This document shows positions 8,773 to 15,402 of a stretch of 26,937 nucleotides of DNA, piece by piece. Position numbers and translations under genes: made by a program. The DNA is taken from NCBI RefSeq assembly GCF_040605455.1, contig NZ_JBEXCV010000125.1, positions 1-26,937 on the forward strand, written 5' to 3'. The notes below the pieces were generated by a model. It made no database searches and had not been told where the DNA came from. It was given only the letters and a program-made list of their open reading frames with translations. Source of the DNA: Embleya sp040605455. Its GTDB lineage: Bacteria > Actinomycetota > Actinomycetes > Streptomycetales > Streptomycetaceae. Numbering within the stretch: the first letter of the stretch is position 1; the number at the start of each line of letters is the position of its first letter.

Positions 8773-9922
8773 GCCGCGCGGGCCGGGCGGTCGACCCCTG
8801 CGGGTCGCCCACCTGACCACCATCGACATGAGCCTGGCTCTGCTTTTGCGCACCGAGCTGGAGGAGGACGTCGCGGCGGGCTTCGAGACCTTCGGGATCA
8901 GCGCCGCCGGGCCCTACGTTCCCGAGATCGAGGCGCTGGGCGTCAAGCATGTACCGCTGAACTCGCTCACTCGTGCCTGGAGTCTGCGCAGCGACGCCGC
9001 CGCCGCCGGCGAACTGGTGGGCACATTGCGCCGATTGCGCCTGGACGTGCTGCACACGCACAACCCCAAGACCGGTGTGTTGGGTCGGATCCTGGGCCGC
9101 GCCACGGGCGTTCCGGTGGTGGTCAACACCTGCCACGGTCTGTGGATCCGGCCCGGCGACCCGTGGGCCCGCCGGGCGTTCGTGCTCGGCACCGAGGGCC
9201 TGGCCGCCCGCGCCTCGCACGCGGAGCTGTACCAGAACGCCACCGACCACGCGACGCTGCGCCGGGCCGTGCCCGGTTGGCGCTCGCGCGTGGTGGGCAA
9301 CGGTACCGACCTGACCCGTTTTCGACCCGATCCCGTCGCTCGTGCGGACGTTCGGCGGGCACTGAACGTGGCCGAAGACGAACTACTCGTGGGCGGAGTC
9401 GGGCGGCAGGTCGCGGAAAAGGGCATCCTCGAATACGTGGAGGCAGCCGGACTGCTCGCGGGCAAGGCCCGATTCGTCTGGATCGGACCGGAGGACCCGG
9501 ACAAGGTCGACGCGGTGTCCCGTGCCGTACACGGCTCCCGAGTCGAATTCGTCGGTGCGCGCTCGGACATGCCCGCCGTGTACAACGCGCTCGACGTGTT
9601 CGTCCTGCCCTCGCACCGCGAGGGCTTCTCACGATCGGCCATGGAAGCCGCCTCCTGCGCGTTGCCCATGGTGCTCAGCGACATCCGCGGCTGTCGGGAG
9701 ATCGGCACCCACGGCGAACATCTGCTCCTTGCGCCACCCGGCGAGCCCCGGTTGCTGGCCGCCGCGATCGACCGCCTGATCACCGAACCGGACCTGCGCG
9801 CCGAACTCGGCGCCGCAGCCCGGCTGCGCGCTCTGGCCGAATTCGACCAGCGCAGGGTGGCGGGCATCTCGATCGACACCTATCGGGCCGTGGCCGGGCG
9901 CCGCGGCCTGGGCTGGACTTGA
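8765..9922 (+). CDS. GT4 glycosyltransferase
   Basis: A complete 385-residue GT4 glycosyltransferase. The N-terminal acceptor domain has LRVAHLTTIDMSL, VLHTHNPKTG (95-104) and NTCHGLW (121-127). The donor domain follows the VVGNGTDLTRFRP hinge (177-189), typical of exopolysaccharide GT4 enzymes, with VGGVGRQVAEKG (209-220) and the EX7E signature EGFSRSAME (Glu286/Glu294). It overlaps the deacetylase stop by 8 bp. An in-frame GTG at 8759 is an alternative start; the ATG at 8765 has the better distance from GAGGG. It acts at the cytoplasmic membrane face and probably extends the lipid-linked sugar made by the phosphoglycosyl transferase encoded next. Confidence 0.88.
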   Translation: MREPRGPGGRPLRVAHLTTIDMSLALLLRTELEEDVAAGFETFGISAAGPYVPEIEALGVKHVPLNSLTRAWSLRSDAAAAGELVGTLRRLRLDVLHTHNPKTGVLGRILGRATGVPVVVNTCHGLWIRPGDPWARRAFVLGTEGLAARASHAELYQNATDHATLRRAVPGWRSRVVGNGTDLTRFRPDPVARADVRRALNVAEDELLVGGVGRQVAEKGILEYVEAAGLLAGKARFVWIGPEDPDKVDAVSRAVHGSRVEFVGARSDMPAVYNALDVFVLPSHREGFSRSAMEAASCALPMVLSDIRGCREIGTHGEHLLLAPPGEPRLLAAAIDRLITEPDLRAELGAAARLRALAEFDQRRVAGISIDTYRAVAGRRGLGWT

Positions 9923-10008
9923 CCACAGCGGGCGACGGCCGGTGAGGGAGACACCGCCGGCGCCCGAAGGACGCCACACCGAACGCCACACCAGGGGAGG
10001 GGCATGGC

Positions 10009-10782
10009 ATGCGACGACTGTTCGACATCACCGTGGCCGTGCTGGCATTGGTTCTGATGGGACCGGTCCTGCTCGCGATCCACGTGATGATCCGCGCGAG
10101 CATGGGCGGGCCGGTACTGTTCCGCCAGACACGCAGCGGCCTGCACGGCCGCGACTTCGAGATCCTCAAGTTCCGCACCATGCACGACCCGCGCTATCCG
10201 GACGAACCCGACGCCACCAGGATCACCCGCACCGGGCAACTGCTTCGCACCACGAGCCTGGATGAACTGCCGCAGCTGATCAATGTGTTGCGTGGTCACA
10301 TGGCGATAATCGGGCCGCGACCGACGCTGCCCGCCCAGGTCGTGCACTACACGCAACGCCAGCGCGGCCGGCTCGACGTGCGACCCGGACTGACCGGCTG
10401 GGCACAGGTCCAGGGGCGTAACGCGCTCAGCTGGCCGGTGCGGATCGAATACGACCTCTGGTACGTGCGCAACCGCAGTGCCCGGGTCGACCTGGCCATT
10501 CTGTGGCGCACGATCGGCGTGCTGCTGCGGCCGACCGGGATCACCGCCGCCGGCGGGGTCAATCCGGGCTTCCCGGTGCCGGTCGCCGGCCTGCCCCAGG
10601 AGGATCCGGGTCGCGAGTGCGCGGTCCGAACCGGCACCGTCCGCCAGGACCGTAGTGAGACGTTCCCGCTGCCCAGGCCCATTGTCTGGTCCGCGCCGAT
10701 CACCCACTCCCCGGTCGACCCGACCCGAATGTTGCCACCGCAGCGGCCGGCGGGCGACTCGTTGGCCGAAGAGGTCTCCTGA
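10009..10782 (+). CDS. Phosphoglycosyl transferase (bacterial sugar transferase family)
   Basis: A 257-residue monotopic phosphoglycosyl transferase, which moves a sugar-1-phosphate from a UDP-sugar onto undecaprenyl phosphate, the first membrane step of glycan assembly. One membrane helix is at residues 5-27. Then come LFRQTRSGLHG, ILKFRTM (52-58), the catalytic Asp85-Glu86 in TTSLDELPQL, the AIIGPRPTLP stretch and RPGLTGWAQVQGRN (125-138). The large N-terminal membrane/CoA-binding-like region of WbaP-type enzymes is absent, so this is the short form. Unusually, about 70 proline-rich residues follow the core. The start is set by AGGGGAGGGG; an overlapping out-of-frame ATG at 10004 is ignored. 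Probably the last gene of the rightward operon, 86 bp after the glycosyltransferase. Confidence 0.9.
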   Translation: MRRLFDITVAVLALVLMGPVLLAIHVMIRASMGGPVLFRQTRSGLHGRDFEILKFRTMHDPRYPDEPDATRITRTGQLLRTTSLDELPQLINVLRGHMAIIGPRPTLPAQVVHYTQRQRGRLDVRPGLTGWAQVQGRNALSWPVRIEYDLWYVRNRSARVDLAILWRTIGVLLRPTGITAAGGVNPGFPVPVAGLPQEDPGRECAVRTGTVRQDRSETFPLPRPIVWSAPITHSPVDPTRMLPPQRPAGDSLAEEVS

Positions 10783-10804
10783 GGCCGAAGCGGCTCGATG
10801 TGCG

Positions 10805-10843
10805 GATGTCCGTGCCCGATCGTGGGGATCGAGCACGGACATC
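10805..10843. terminator. Bidirectional hairpin terminator
   Basis: GATGTCCGTGCCCGATC (10805-10821) pairs with GATCGAGCACGGACATC (10827-10843): a 17-bp stem with one mismatch and a 5-nt loop. It begins 23 bp after the sugar transferase stop and ends on the stop codon of the small leftward ORF, so it can serve both convergent units. No U-tract follows, which is common in high-GC actinobacteria. Confidence 0.75.
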
Positions 10844-11033
10844 ACGCCGTCCGGCCCCGGTGGCCCGGTGGCCCCGGTGGCACCTGGACCGGCTTGTCCT
10901 GCATGGGCGCCGCCTGGGCGACCGGCTTGCGGTGACCGCCGTCGTCGCCGCCGAACTCGATCGCGGAGGCGATGGTCACCGCGGCCAGACCGGCCGCCGC
11001 GAGGGCGGGCATGCCCAGACCCACGGTCCGCAC
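10842..11033 (-). CDS. Small membrane or exported ORF, possibly frameshifted at its 5' end
   Basis: A 63-residue ORF from GTG at 11033 with one hydrophobic stretch (MPALAAAGLAAVTIASAIEF, residues 8-27), then a charged, proline-rich tail: a signal-anchor or signal-peptide protein of unknown function. The GTG lacks a ribosome binding site. A better start is the ATG at 11125, with GAAAGG seven bases upstream, 29 bp after the AAA+ gene stop, but it lies in another frame and reads about 49 residues to a stop near 10976. One inserted base near 11097-11103 would join MAELPTANP to DFGQAFARSVRAPRR and on into the hydrophobic segment, giving about 95 residues. So either the gene is broken, the sequence has an error, or the GTG is used. 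I do not recognise the family. Confidence 0.4.
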   Translation of the reverse strand: MRTVGLGMPALAAAGLAAVTIASAIEFGGDDGGHRKPVAQAAPMQDKPVQVPPGPPGHRGRTA

Positions 11034-11153
11034 CCGGCGGCCGGGTCGGAGCGGCCGCCGGGGAGCACGGACCGAGCGCGCGAACGCTTGCCCGAAATCG
11101 GGTTCGCGGTTGGCAGTTCGGCCATTTCGTGCCTTTCGGGTCGGTTCGGCCGC

Positions 11154-13730
11154 TCACGCCTGATCGGGGGCGACCGGGACGAGATCGGGAAGGTCGGGGG
11201 CCCGCAGCGAGACCAGATCCTCCGGAGTCACCTCGGCCACCTCGGAGATCCGCCGGGCGTGCCGCTCGGTCATCTCCTGGAAGGCCTGCCGCGCGGAACG
11301 CCCGTTGCCGAACCGCCGATCGCGCGGGACCGACTCGAAGTAGTCCAACAGGCCCGCACGGGCCGGCTCATCCAGCGTGTACTCGTAGGCCGCGGCCTGG
11401 TGTTCGACGATCCGGACCAGGTCGGCGGAGGCGTAGTCGTCGAACACGACGGTGCGGTTGAAGCGCGAGTCCAGGCCGGGGTTGGAGTCGATGAAGCGGT
11501 GCATCTCGTCCGGGTAGCCGGCGACGATCACCACCACGTCGTCGCGGTGATCCTCCATCAACTTGACCAGCGTGGCGATCGCCTCCTGGCCGAAGTCGCC
11601 GCCGCCCGCCGAGGTGAGCGAATATGCCTCGTCGATGAACAACACGCCGCCGAGCGCCTTGCGGAACACCGCCGTGGTGCGCGGCGCGGTGTGTCCGACG
11701 TACTCGCCGACCAGCGCCCCGCGATCGGCCTCCACGAGATGACCGCGCGTCAACATCCCGAGCGCGGCCAAAATCCGGCCGTACAGCCGGGCCACCGTGG
11801 TCTTGCCGGTGCCCGGATTGCCCGCGAACACCAGGTGCCGGCTCAGCGGCGGCGGGGTCAGCCCGGCCTCCTCACGGCGCCGGACCAACTGCATCAACTG
11901 CACCAGCGTGGCCACGTCGTGCTTGACCCGGGCCAGCCCGACCAGATCGTCGAGTTCGGCCAGCAGTGTGGTCAGGTCCGCGGGCGACTCGCCCGGGTGG
12001 GCCGGCTCGCCCGGCCCGGTGCCCGTCGGCGCCGGCGCGGTTCGCCCCGAAACCACGGTGTCCACGACCCCGCGCGCCACACAGTCCGCGAACACCGCCG
12101 CCGTGTCGTCCGGATCCTCCAGGGTCGCGTCGCTCGGACAGTCCCGAAAGGCACAGTCACGCAGCGCCGGCGCGGCCCCGGCGGCCACGTACACGGCCGG
12201 AAAGGCCGAGCCGCCCACCACACAATCGGTGAACTCACCCTTGGCGCCGCCCTTGAGGTAGATGCCGTTCTTGCCCGCGCCGGTGAGGATCCCGCCCCGG
12301 ACCACCGGCGCCGCGTCGGTCCACACCACCATCGCCGAGCCCGCGCTGTCGGTCACCGTGCAGTCCTGGAACCCGGGCGCCGCGCCCTCGTGCACGACCA
12401 CCCCGGCGGTCCCGGCCCGGACCACCCGGACCCGGCGCAGCGTGGGCCGGGCACCGGGGCCCACCTCGATCCCGGCCCGCCCGGTGGTGCCGAACGCGCA
12501 GTCCTCGACCTCGACGTCCAGGTCCCGCTCCAGCCGCAGTCCGGTGCCGCAGCGGTGCGCGGCGGAGCCGGCCAGCCGGGCGCTGCCGGTACCGCCGAGG
12601 TGAATGCCGGTCATCTCGGCGCTGCGCACCAGGATCCCGTCCGCCACCACGACGGCCGCGCCCGCCAGGCACAGGCCGTGTTCGGGTGTGGGACCCAGGA
12701 CGATCGCGGCGAGTTCGCCGTGCGCGTGCTCGTCCAGGTGCACCGCGGTGAACGCGGTGTCCGCGATGGCGACCCCGTCCAGGCCGACTCGGGCCGAGCC
12801 GCGCGCGAAGACGCCGTTGGCGCCGGTAGAGCGGATCACCCCGCCGACCACTTCCAGGCGGGACTCCTCGTCGGCGACCACGCCGCTGAGCGTGGCTGCC
12901 ACGATTCGGGAGTCCGACACGCTCGCCGAGGCCCGGCCGATCGCGGCCAGCCCGGAAGCGCCCGCGCGCTCGATCGCGCTGCCGCGCACGGTCAGCCTGG
13001 CTGCGCCACGCACGAGCACCGCGTCCTCGCCGCTGTCGGCGCAGCGGCACCCGTCCAGGGCGACCGCCGACTCGTCCTCGGCGAGCACCGCGTTGTGCGT
13101 ACAGCTCAGGAAAGCGCAGCCGCGCACCTGGACGGTCGCCGAGTCCCGCACGCCCAGCCCGACCACGGCCTCGGTGATCACCGAATCCGCCAGGGTGACC
13201 GTGGCCGAGCCGGCCAACAGCACGCCCGGGCCGTCCACCGCGAGCACCCGGCAACCGGTCATCGACAACCGCGCCTCGCCGGACACGGACACACCGGCCA
13301 CCGCGGCGCCGGAGATGCGGCAGCCGGTCAGCCGCACCCGGGCGGCGTCCTCGATCTCCAAGCGGCCGCCCACGATCCGGCACTCGTCGAAGGCGACCTC
13401 GGCCGCGCCGGCCACGCGGACGGCCGGCGCGTCCGCGTCGGCTGCGATCAGGACAACGCCCTCGACGCCGGCCCGGACTCCGCCGGTCACGGTCAGCGCG
13501 ACGTCCTGAGCCCCCGTCAAGCGCACGCTGCCGGGCCCGTGTTCGGCGACCAGCACGACGGCCCGATCGAGTACCACGTGTTCGCGGTACTCACCGGGGG
13601 CCAGCAGCACCCGCCCGCCGACGGGCGCGGCGCGGATCAGGTCGGCGATCGTGTGCCGCGTGCCCGTGCCCCGATTGGCGCGGTAGCCGCGATTGCCGCG
13701 GGTGCCACCGCGGTTGCCGAACACACTCAC
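11154..13730 (-). CDS. Right-handed beta-helix / CbxX-EccA-type AAA+ ATPase fusion
   Basis: 858 residues. Residues 25-560 are an unbroken run of about 22-24 residue beta-helix rungs (for example ARLSMTGCRVLAVDGPGVLL), the fold of pectate lyases and phage tailspikes, here without visible catalytic residues. After an Ala/Pro/Gly linker, residues 590-858 form a AAA+ ATPase of the CbxX/CfxQ/SpoVK/EccA group: Walker A GNPGTGKTT (637-645), Walker B GVLFIDEAYS (695-704), arginine-finger region NPGLDSRFNR (750-759) and sensor 2 GNGRSARQAF (808-817). EccA of type VII secretion has the same ATPase behind a TPR domain, so a helix scaffold binding clients is a reasonable guess. GTG start overlaps the upstream TGA (GTGA). 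No signal peptide, hence cytoplasmic. Confidence 0.85.
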   Translation of the reverse strand: MSVFGNRGGTRGNRGYRANRGTGTRHTIADLIRAAPVGGRVLLAPGEYREHVVLDRAVVLVAEHGPGSVRLTGAQDVALTVTGGVRAGVEGVVLIAADADAPAVRVAGAAEVAFDECRIVGGRLEIEDAARVRLTGCRISGAAVAGVSVSGEARLSMTGCRVLAVDGPGVLLAGSATVTLADSVITEAVVGLGVRDSATVQVRGCAFLSCTHNAVLAEDESAVALDGCRCADSGEDAVLVRGAARLTVRGSAIERAGASGLAAIGRASASVSDSRIVAATLSGVVADEESRLEVVGGVIRSTGANGVFARGSARVGLDGVAIADTAFTAVHLDEHAHGELAAIVLGPTPEHGLCLAGAAVVVADGILVRSAEMTGIHLGGTGSARLAGSAAHRCGTGLRLERDLDVEVEDCAFGTTGRAGIEVGPGARPTLRRVRVVRAGTAGVVVHEGAAPGFQDCTVTDSAGSAMVVWTDAAPVVRGGILTGAGKNGIYLKGGAKGEFTDCVVGGSAFPAVYVAAGAAPALRDCAFRDCPSDATLEDPDDTAAVFADCVARGVVDTVVSGRTAPAPTGTGPGEPAHPGESPADLTTLLAELDDLVGLARVKHDVATLVQLMQLVRRREEAGLTPPPLSRHLVFAGNPGTGKTTVARLYGRILAALGMLTRGHLVEADRGALVGEYVGHTAPRTTAVFRKALGGVLFIDEAYSLTSAGGGDFGQEAIATLVKLMEDHRDDVVVIVAGYPDEMHRFIDSNPGLDSRFNRTVVFDDYASADLVRIVEHQAAAYEYTLDEPARAGLLDYFESVPRDRRFGNGRSARQAFQEMTERHARRISEVAEVTPEDLVSLRAPDLPDLVPVAPDQA

Positions 13731-14020
13731 GGCTGCCGTCCGTTCTCGGGTGTGGGGTGGTAGAGGTACTTGTTGTTCAACCCGAGCCAGTTCTGGAAGA
13801 GCTTGTTGATCTGCGCGTCGATGAGCTTCTCGCCGAACTTGATCCCGAGGTCCAGGAGTCCGGCCTTGCGCCAGAATCGGCCCGCCATGTAGGAGTCGAG
13901 GCCGAACTTCAGCGCGCCGGGACCGAACGCACCGGTGGCCGGCGAGCCCAGCGCCGCGACGCCGCCGAACTTGAGGGCGTCCAGGCCGTAGTGCTTGACA
14001 CCGTTCTTGTCGCCGAACAT
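13727..14020 (-). CDS. Small protein of unknown function, 5' end doubtful
   Basis: 97 residues from ATG at 14020, rich in Gly, Phe, Lys and Leu (LKFGGVAALGSPATGAFGPG, then KFGEKLIDAQINKLFQNWL); no signal peptide or known motif. Its codon use fits the genome, so it is probably translated, yet there is no Shine-Dalgarno before the ATG and an in-frame TGA sits 8 codons upstream (14044-14042). The preceding gene runs 112 bp into it in another frame. The abrupt start suggests the 3' part of a longer protein, perhaps left by a deletion or a -1 frame change near 14040. It is coupled to the AAA+ fusion by a GTGA overlap, so a partner role with that ATPase is plausible but unproven. Confidence 0.55.
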   Translation of the reverse strand: MFGDKNGVKHYGLDALKFGGVAALGSPATGAFGPGALKFGLDSYMAGRFWRKAGLLDLGIKFGEKLIDAQINKLFQNWLGLNNKYLYHPTPENGRQP

Positions 14021-14787
14021 CGCGGCGTTGATCGACCCGTTTCAGCCGGCGGGCGGCCCGCGAAGGCCGGATGTACGCCTCGGGCCACGCCGACCGCGCC
14101 GTCGGGCAATCGCCGTGCGAGCTGCGCGGTCAGCGCGTGACCGAGATCGCGTCCGGCCGCCGAGTCCCCGGCAACCGCGAGTGCCGGGGCCACCGCCGCC
14201 AGATCGAGCAGCACGACATCGGCGTCGAGCAAACCGACCACGACCGGCAACGCCGCCCGCGCATCCGGCTCGGGCGCGCCAAGATCGGTCACCGCGGCCG
14301 ACCACAGCAGCGGATCGTCCGCATCCACCGACCAAGGCCCGGTGACCTCCGGCGCCTTGGCCGCCGCGAGCCGTACCGACACCCGCTCGTCCGCCAGGAC
14401 CACGGCCCAGGGTTCGACGCCCGCCGAGCGCGCCTCGGCCACCGCGCGGGTCGCGCGATCGAACGTCTCGGGCGCACCCAGGTGCCGGGTCAACGTGGCC
14501 ACCCCGCGTCGATCCCGCCGCCACGCGACGAACGGCGCCGCGAATGCCCGCCCGGTCGCCACCACCTGCTGCCACAGCCCTCGGAACAGCCCTCGCAGGC
14601 CCGCCCGTCGGGCCAGCACCCGCACCAACACCAGGACCAGCACCGCAAGTTCGAGCAGTGCCAGCCAGGCGATGCCCCGGTTGCCGCTCCAGAAGTCCGC
14701 GCCGAAAGGATTCGCCGCCGTTGTGCTGCTGATCGTGCCCTCCCACGGAACAGGTGAGGCCGAGGCCACCCGAGGATCAGTGAGCAT
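13909..14787 (-). CDS. Membrane-anchored protein of unknown function, 3' end doubtful
   Basis: The open frame gives 292 residues. A single membrane helix (WLALLELAVLVLVLVRVLA, about residues 41-59) is followed by basic residues and a cytoplasmic domain with LPVVVGLLDADVVLLDLAAV and a further Ala-rich part; I recognise no named family. About the last 40 residues (RSTPRCSATRTVSS onward) look like an out-of-frame reading of the downstream gene, so the original C-terminus is probably lost near 14045. The start is also unclear: ATG 14787 has no ribosome binding site, while a good GGGAGG (14744-14739) lies five bases before an in-frame ATC. First gene of the leftward group with the 97-residue protein and the AAA+ fusion. 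Confidence 0.5.
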   Translation of the reverse strand: MLTDPRVASASPVPWEGTISSTTAANPFGADFWSGNRGIAWLALLELAVLVLVLVRVLARRAGLRGLFRGLWQQVVATGRAFAAPFVAWRRDRRGVATLTRHLGAPETFDRATRAVAEARSAGVEPWAVVLADERVSVRLAAAKAPEVTGPWSVDADDPLLWSAAVTDLGAPEPDARAALPVVVGLLDADVVLLDLAAVAPALAVAGDSAAGRDLGHALTAQLARRLPDGAVGVARGVHPAFAGRPPAETGRSTPRCSATRTVSSTTAWTPSSSAASRRWARRPPVRSVPAR

Positions 14788-14831
14788 TGAAGCAGTCGCG
14801 CAGCGTATTCGAAAGACCTGAGGCGATATTG

Positions 14832-14847
14832 CGGAAAGGGCTTTCCG
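14832..14847. promoter_or_regulatory. Perfect palindrome, possible operator
   Basis: CGGAAAG-GG-CTTTCCG, two 7-bp arms and a 2-bp centre, lies 45 bp upstream of the annotated ATG of the membrane protein, where a repressor or activator of the leftward group could bind. It is too short, with no pyrimidine tract, to be a convincing terminator. Regulator unknown. Confidence 0.3.
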
Positions 14848-15024
14848 AAATCATCCGACACCGTTTCGGGGGTATGGAAGGACATCGGCACACCGCGTCG
14901 ACCTCATGGTCGACCGGCCCCGTGCCCACCTGGTGTAAGGGCTTGACCTGCACGTATAACGGGATGCGCAGGGCTCGTACACACCTGCGCGGCAGCGGCC
15001 CCCCGGACCGCCCGTCCCGCTTTC

Positions 15025-15285
15025 TCATTCTCTGGAAAATCCCGCAACGAACTCGAAACGGGATTCCGGCAATCCTGCACGCGGATCGACAAACCTGCGA
15101 ATCGACGTGACATTCCCCTTGCCTGGGAAATATGTGCGCCCGTGTTGCGGCGATTCCACAAAATAGACGTGGAGTCGCCCGCGCGACACGGATCTGAGCA
15201 TCATCTGAGGTTTCGCACTCCTGAATACGGGCGAGTCGGGCATCACGTCTAAAAGCCCCAATGCGCCCAGTTGGGAGAATTCCAC
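15025..15285 (-). pseudogene. Possible remnant of a SARP/AfsR-type regulator N-terminus
   Basis: An 86-residue minus-strand frame begins MEFSQLGALGLLD and continues to FRSAKPQMMLRSV. The order Met-Glu-Phe, LG-x-L, then S-A-x-K about 15 residues on, is how AfsR/SARP winged-helix regulators start. After that the sequence matches nothing in the family and no other frame resumes it, so at most a truncated vestige remains. The frame uses CTT and TTA leucine codons, atypical for this genome. Chance resemblance is quite possible. Confidence 0.2.
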
Positions 15286-15299
15286 CGCGCATCGGCCGA

Positions 15300-15398
15300 C
15301 CCGCAGCCGACCCGAAACCGACCCGCAGCCGACCCGAAACCGATCCGCAGCCGACCCGGAAGCGGCCCGCGGCCACCCCGGAACCGGCCCGAACGCCG
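15300..15398. repeat. 11-bp tandem repeat, nine units
   Basis: Units CCCGCAGCCGA and CCCGAAACCGA alternate from 15300, exact for the first four, then degrade (TCCGCAGCCGA, CCCGGAAGCGG, CCCGCGGCCAC, CCCGGAACCGG, CCCGAACGCCG) until just before the stop codon of the membrane gene at 15403. The repeat starts in low-GC sequence and ends at the gene, so it marks a boundary. It is a simple sequence repeat; no coding role is apparent. Confidence 0.8.
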
Positions 15399-15402
15399 TG
15401 CG

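Larger units (their letters stand above)
14788..15402. other. 600-bp gap without a convincing gene
   Basis: Between the membrane protein and the O-antigen-ligase-like gene. Base composition is less GC-rich than the surroundings (stretches such as GGGAAATATGTGCG and CCACAAAATAGACG), and none of the short frames shows the third-position GC bias of real genes here. It contains a palindrome (14832-14847), a possible regulator remnant (15025-15285) and an 11-bp repeat (15300-15398), listed separately. The promoter for the leftward group must lie here, but no clear -35/-10 pair was found. Confidence 0.6.

Noticed and set aside
10800..13763. 987-residue plus-strand open frame opposite the beta-helix/AAA+ gene
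   Set aside because: It is the antisense shadow of a gene with clear Walker motifs and helix repeats; its product is rich in His, Arg and Gly with no domain.
14490..14891. 133-residue minus-strand ORF starting MPMSFHTPET
   Set aside because: Only its first 40 residues are outside the membrane-protein gene, the rest being an out-of-frame reading; no ribosome binding site or motif supports it.
14787..15110. 107-residue plus-strand ORF in the low-GC gap
   Set aside because: No ribosome binding site, no third-position GC bias and no recognisable motif.
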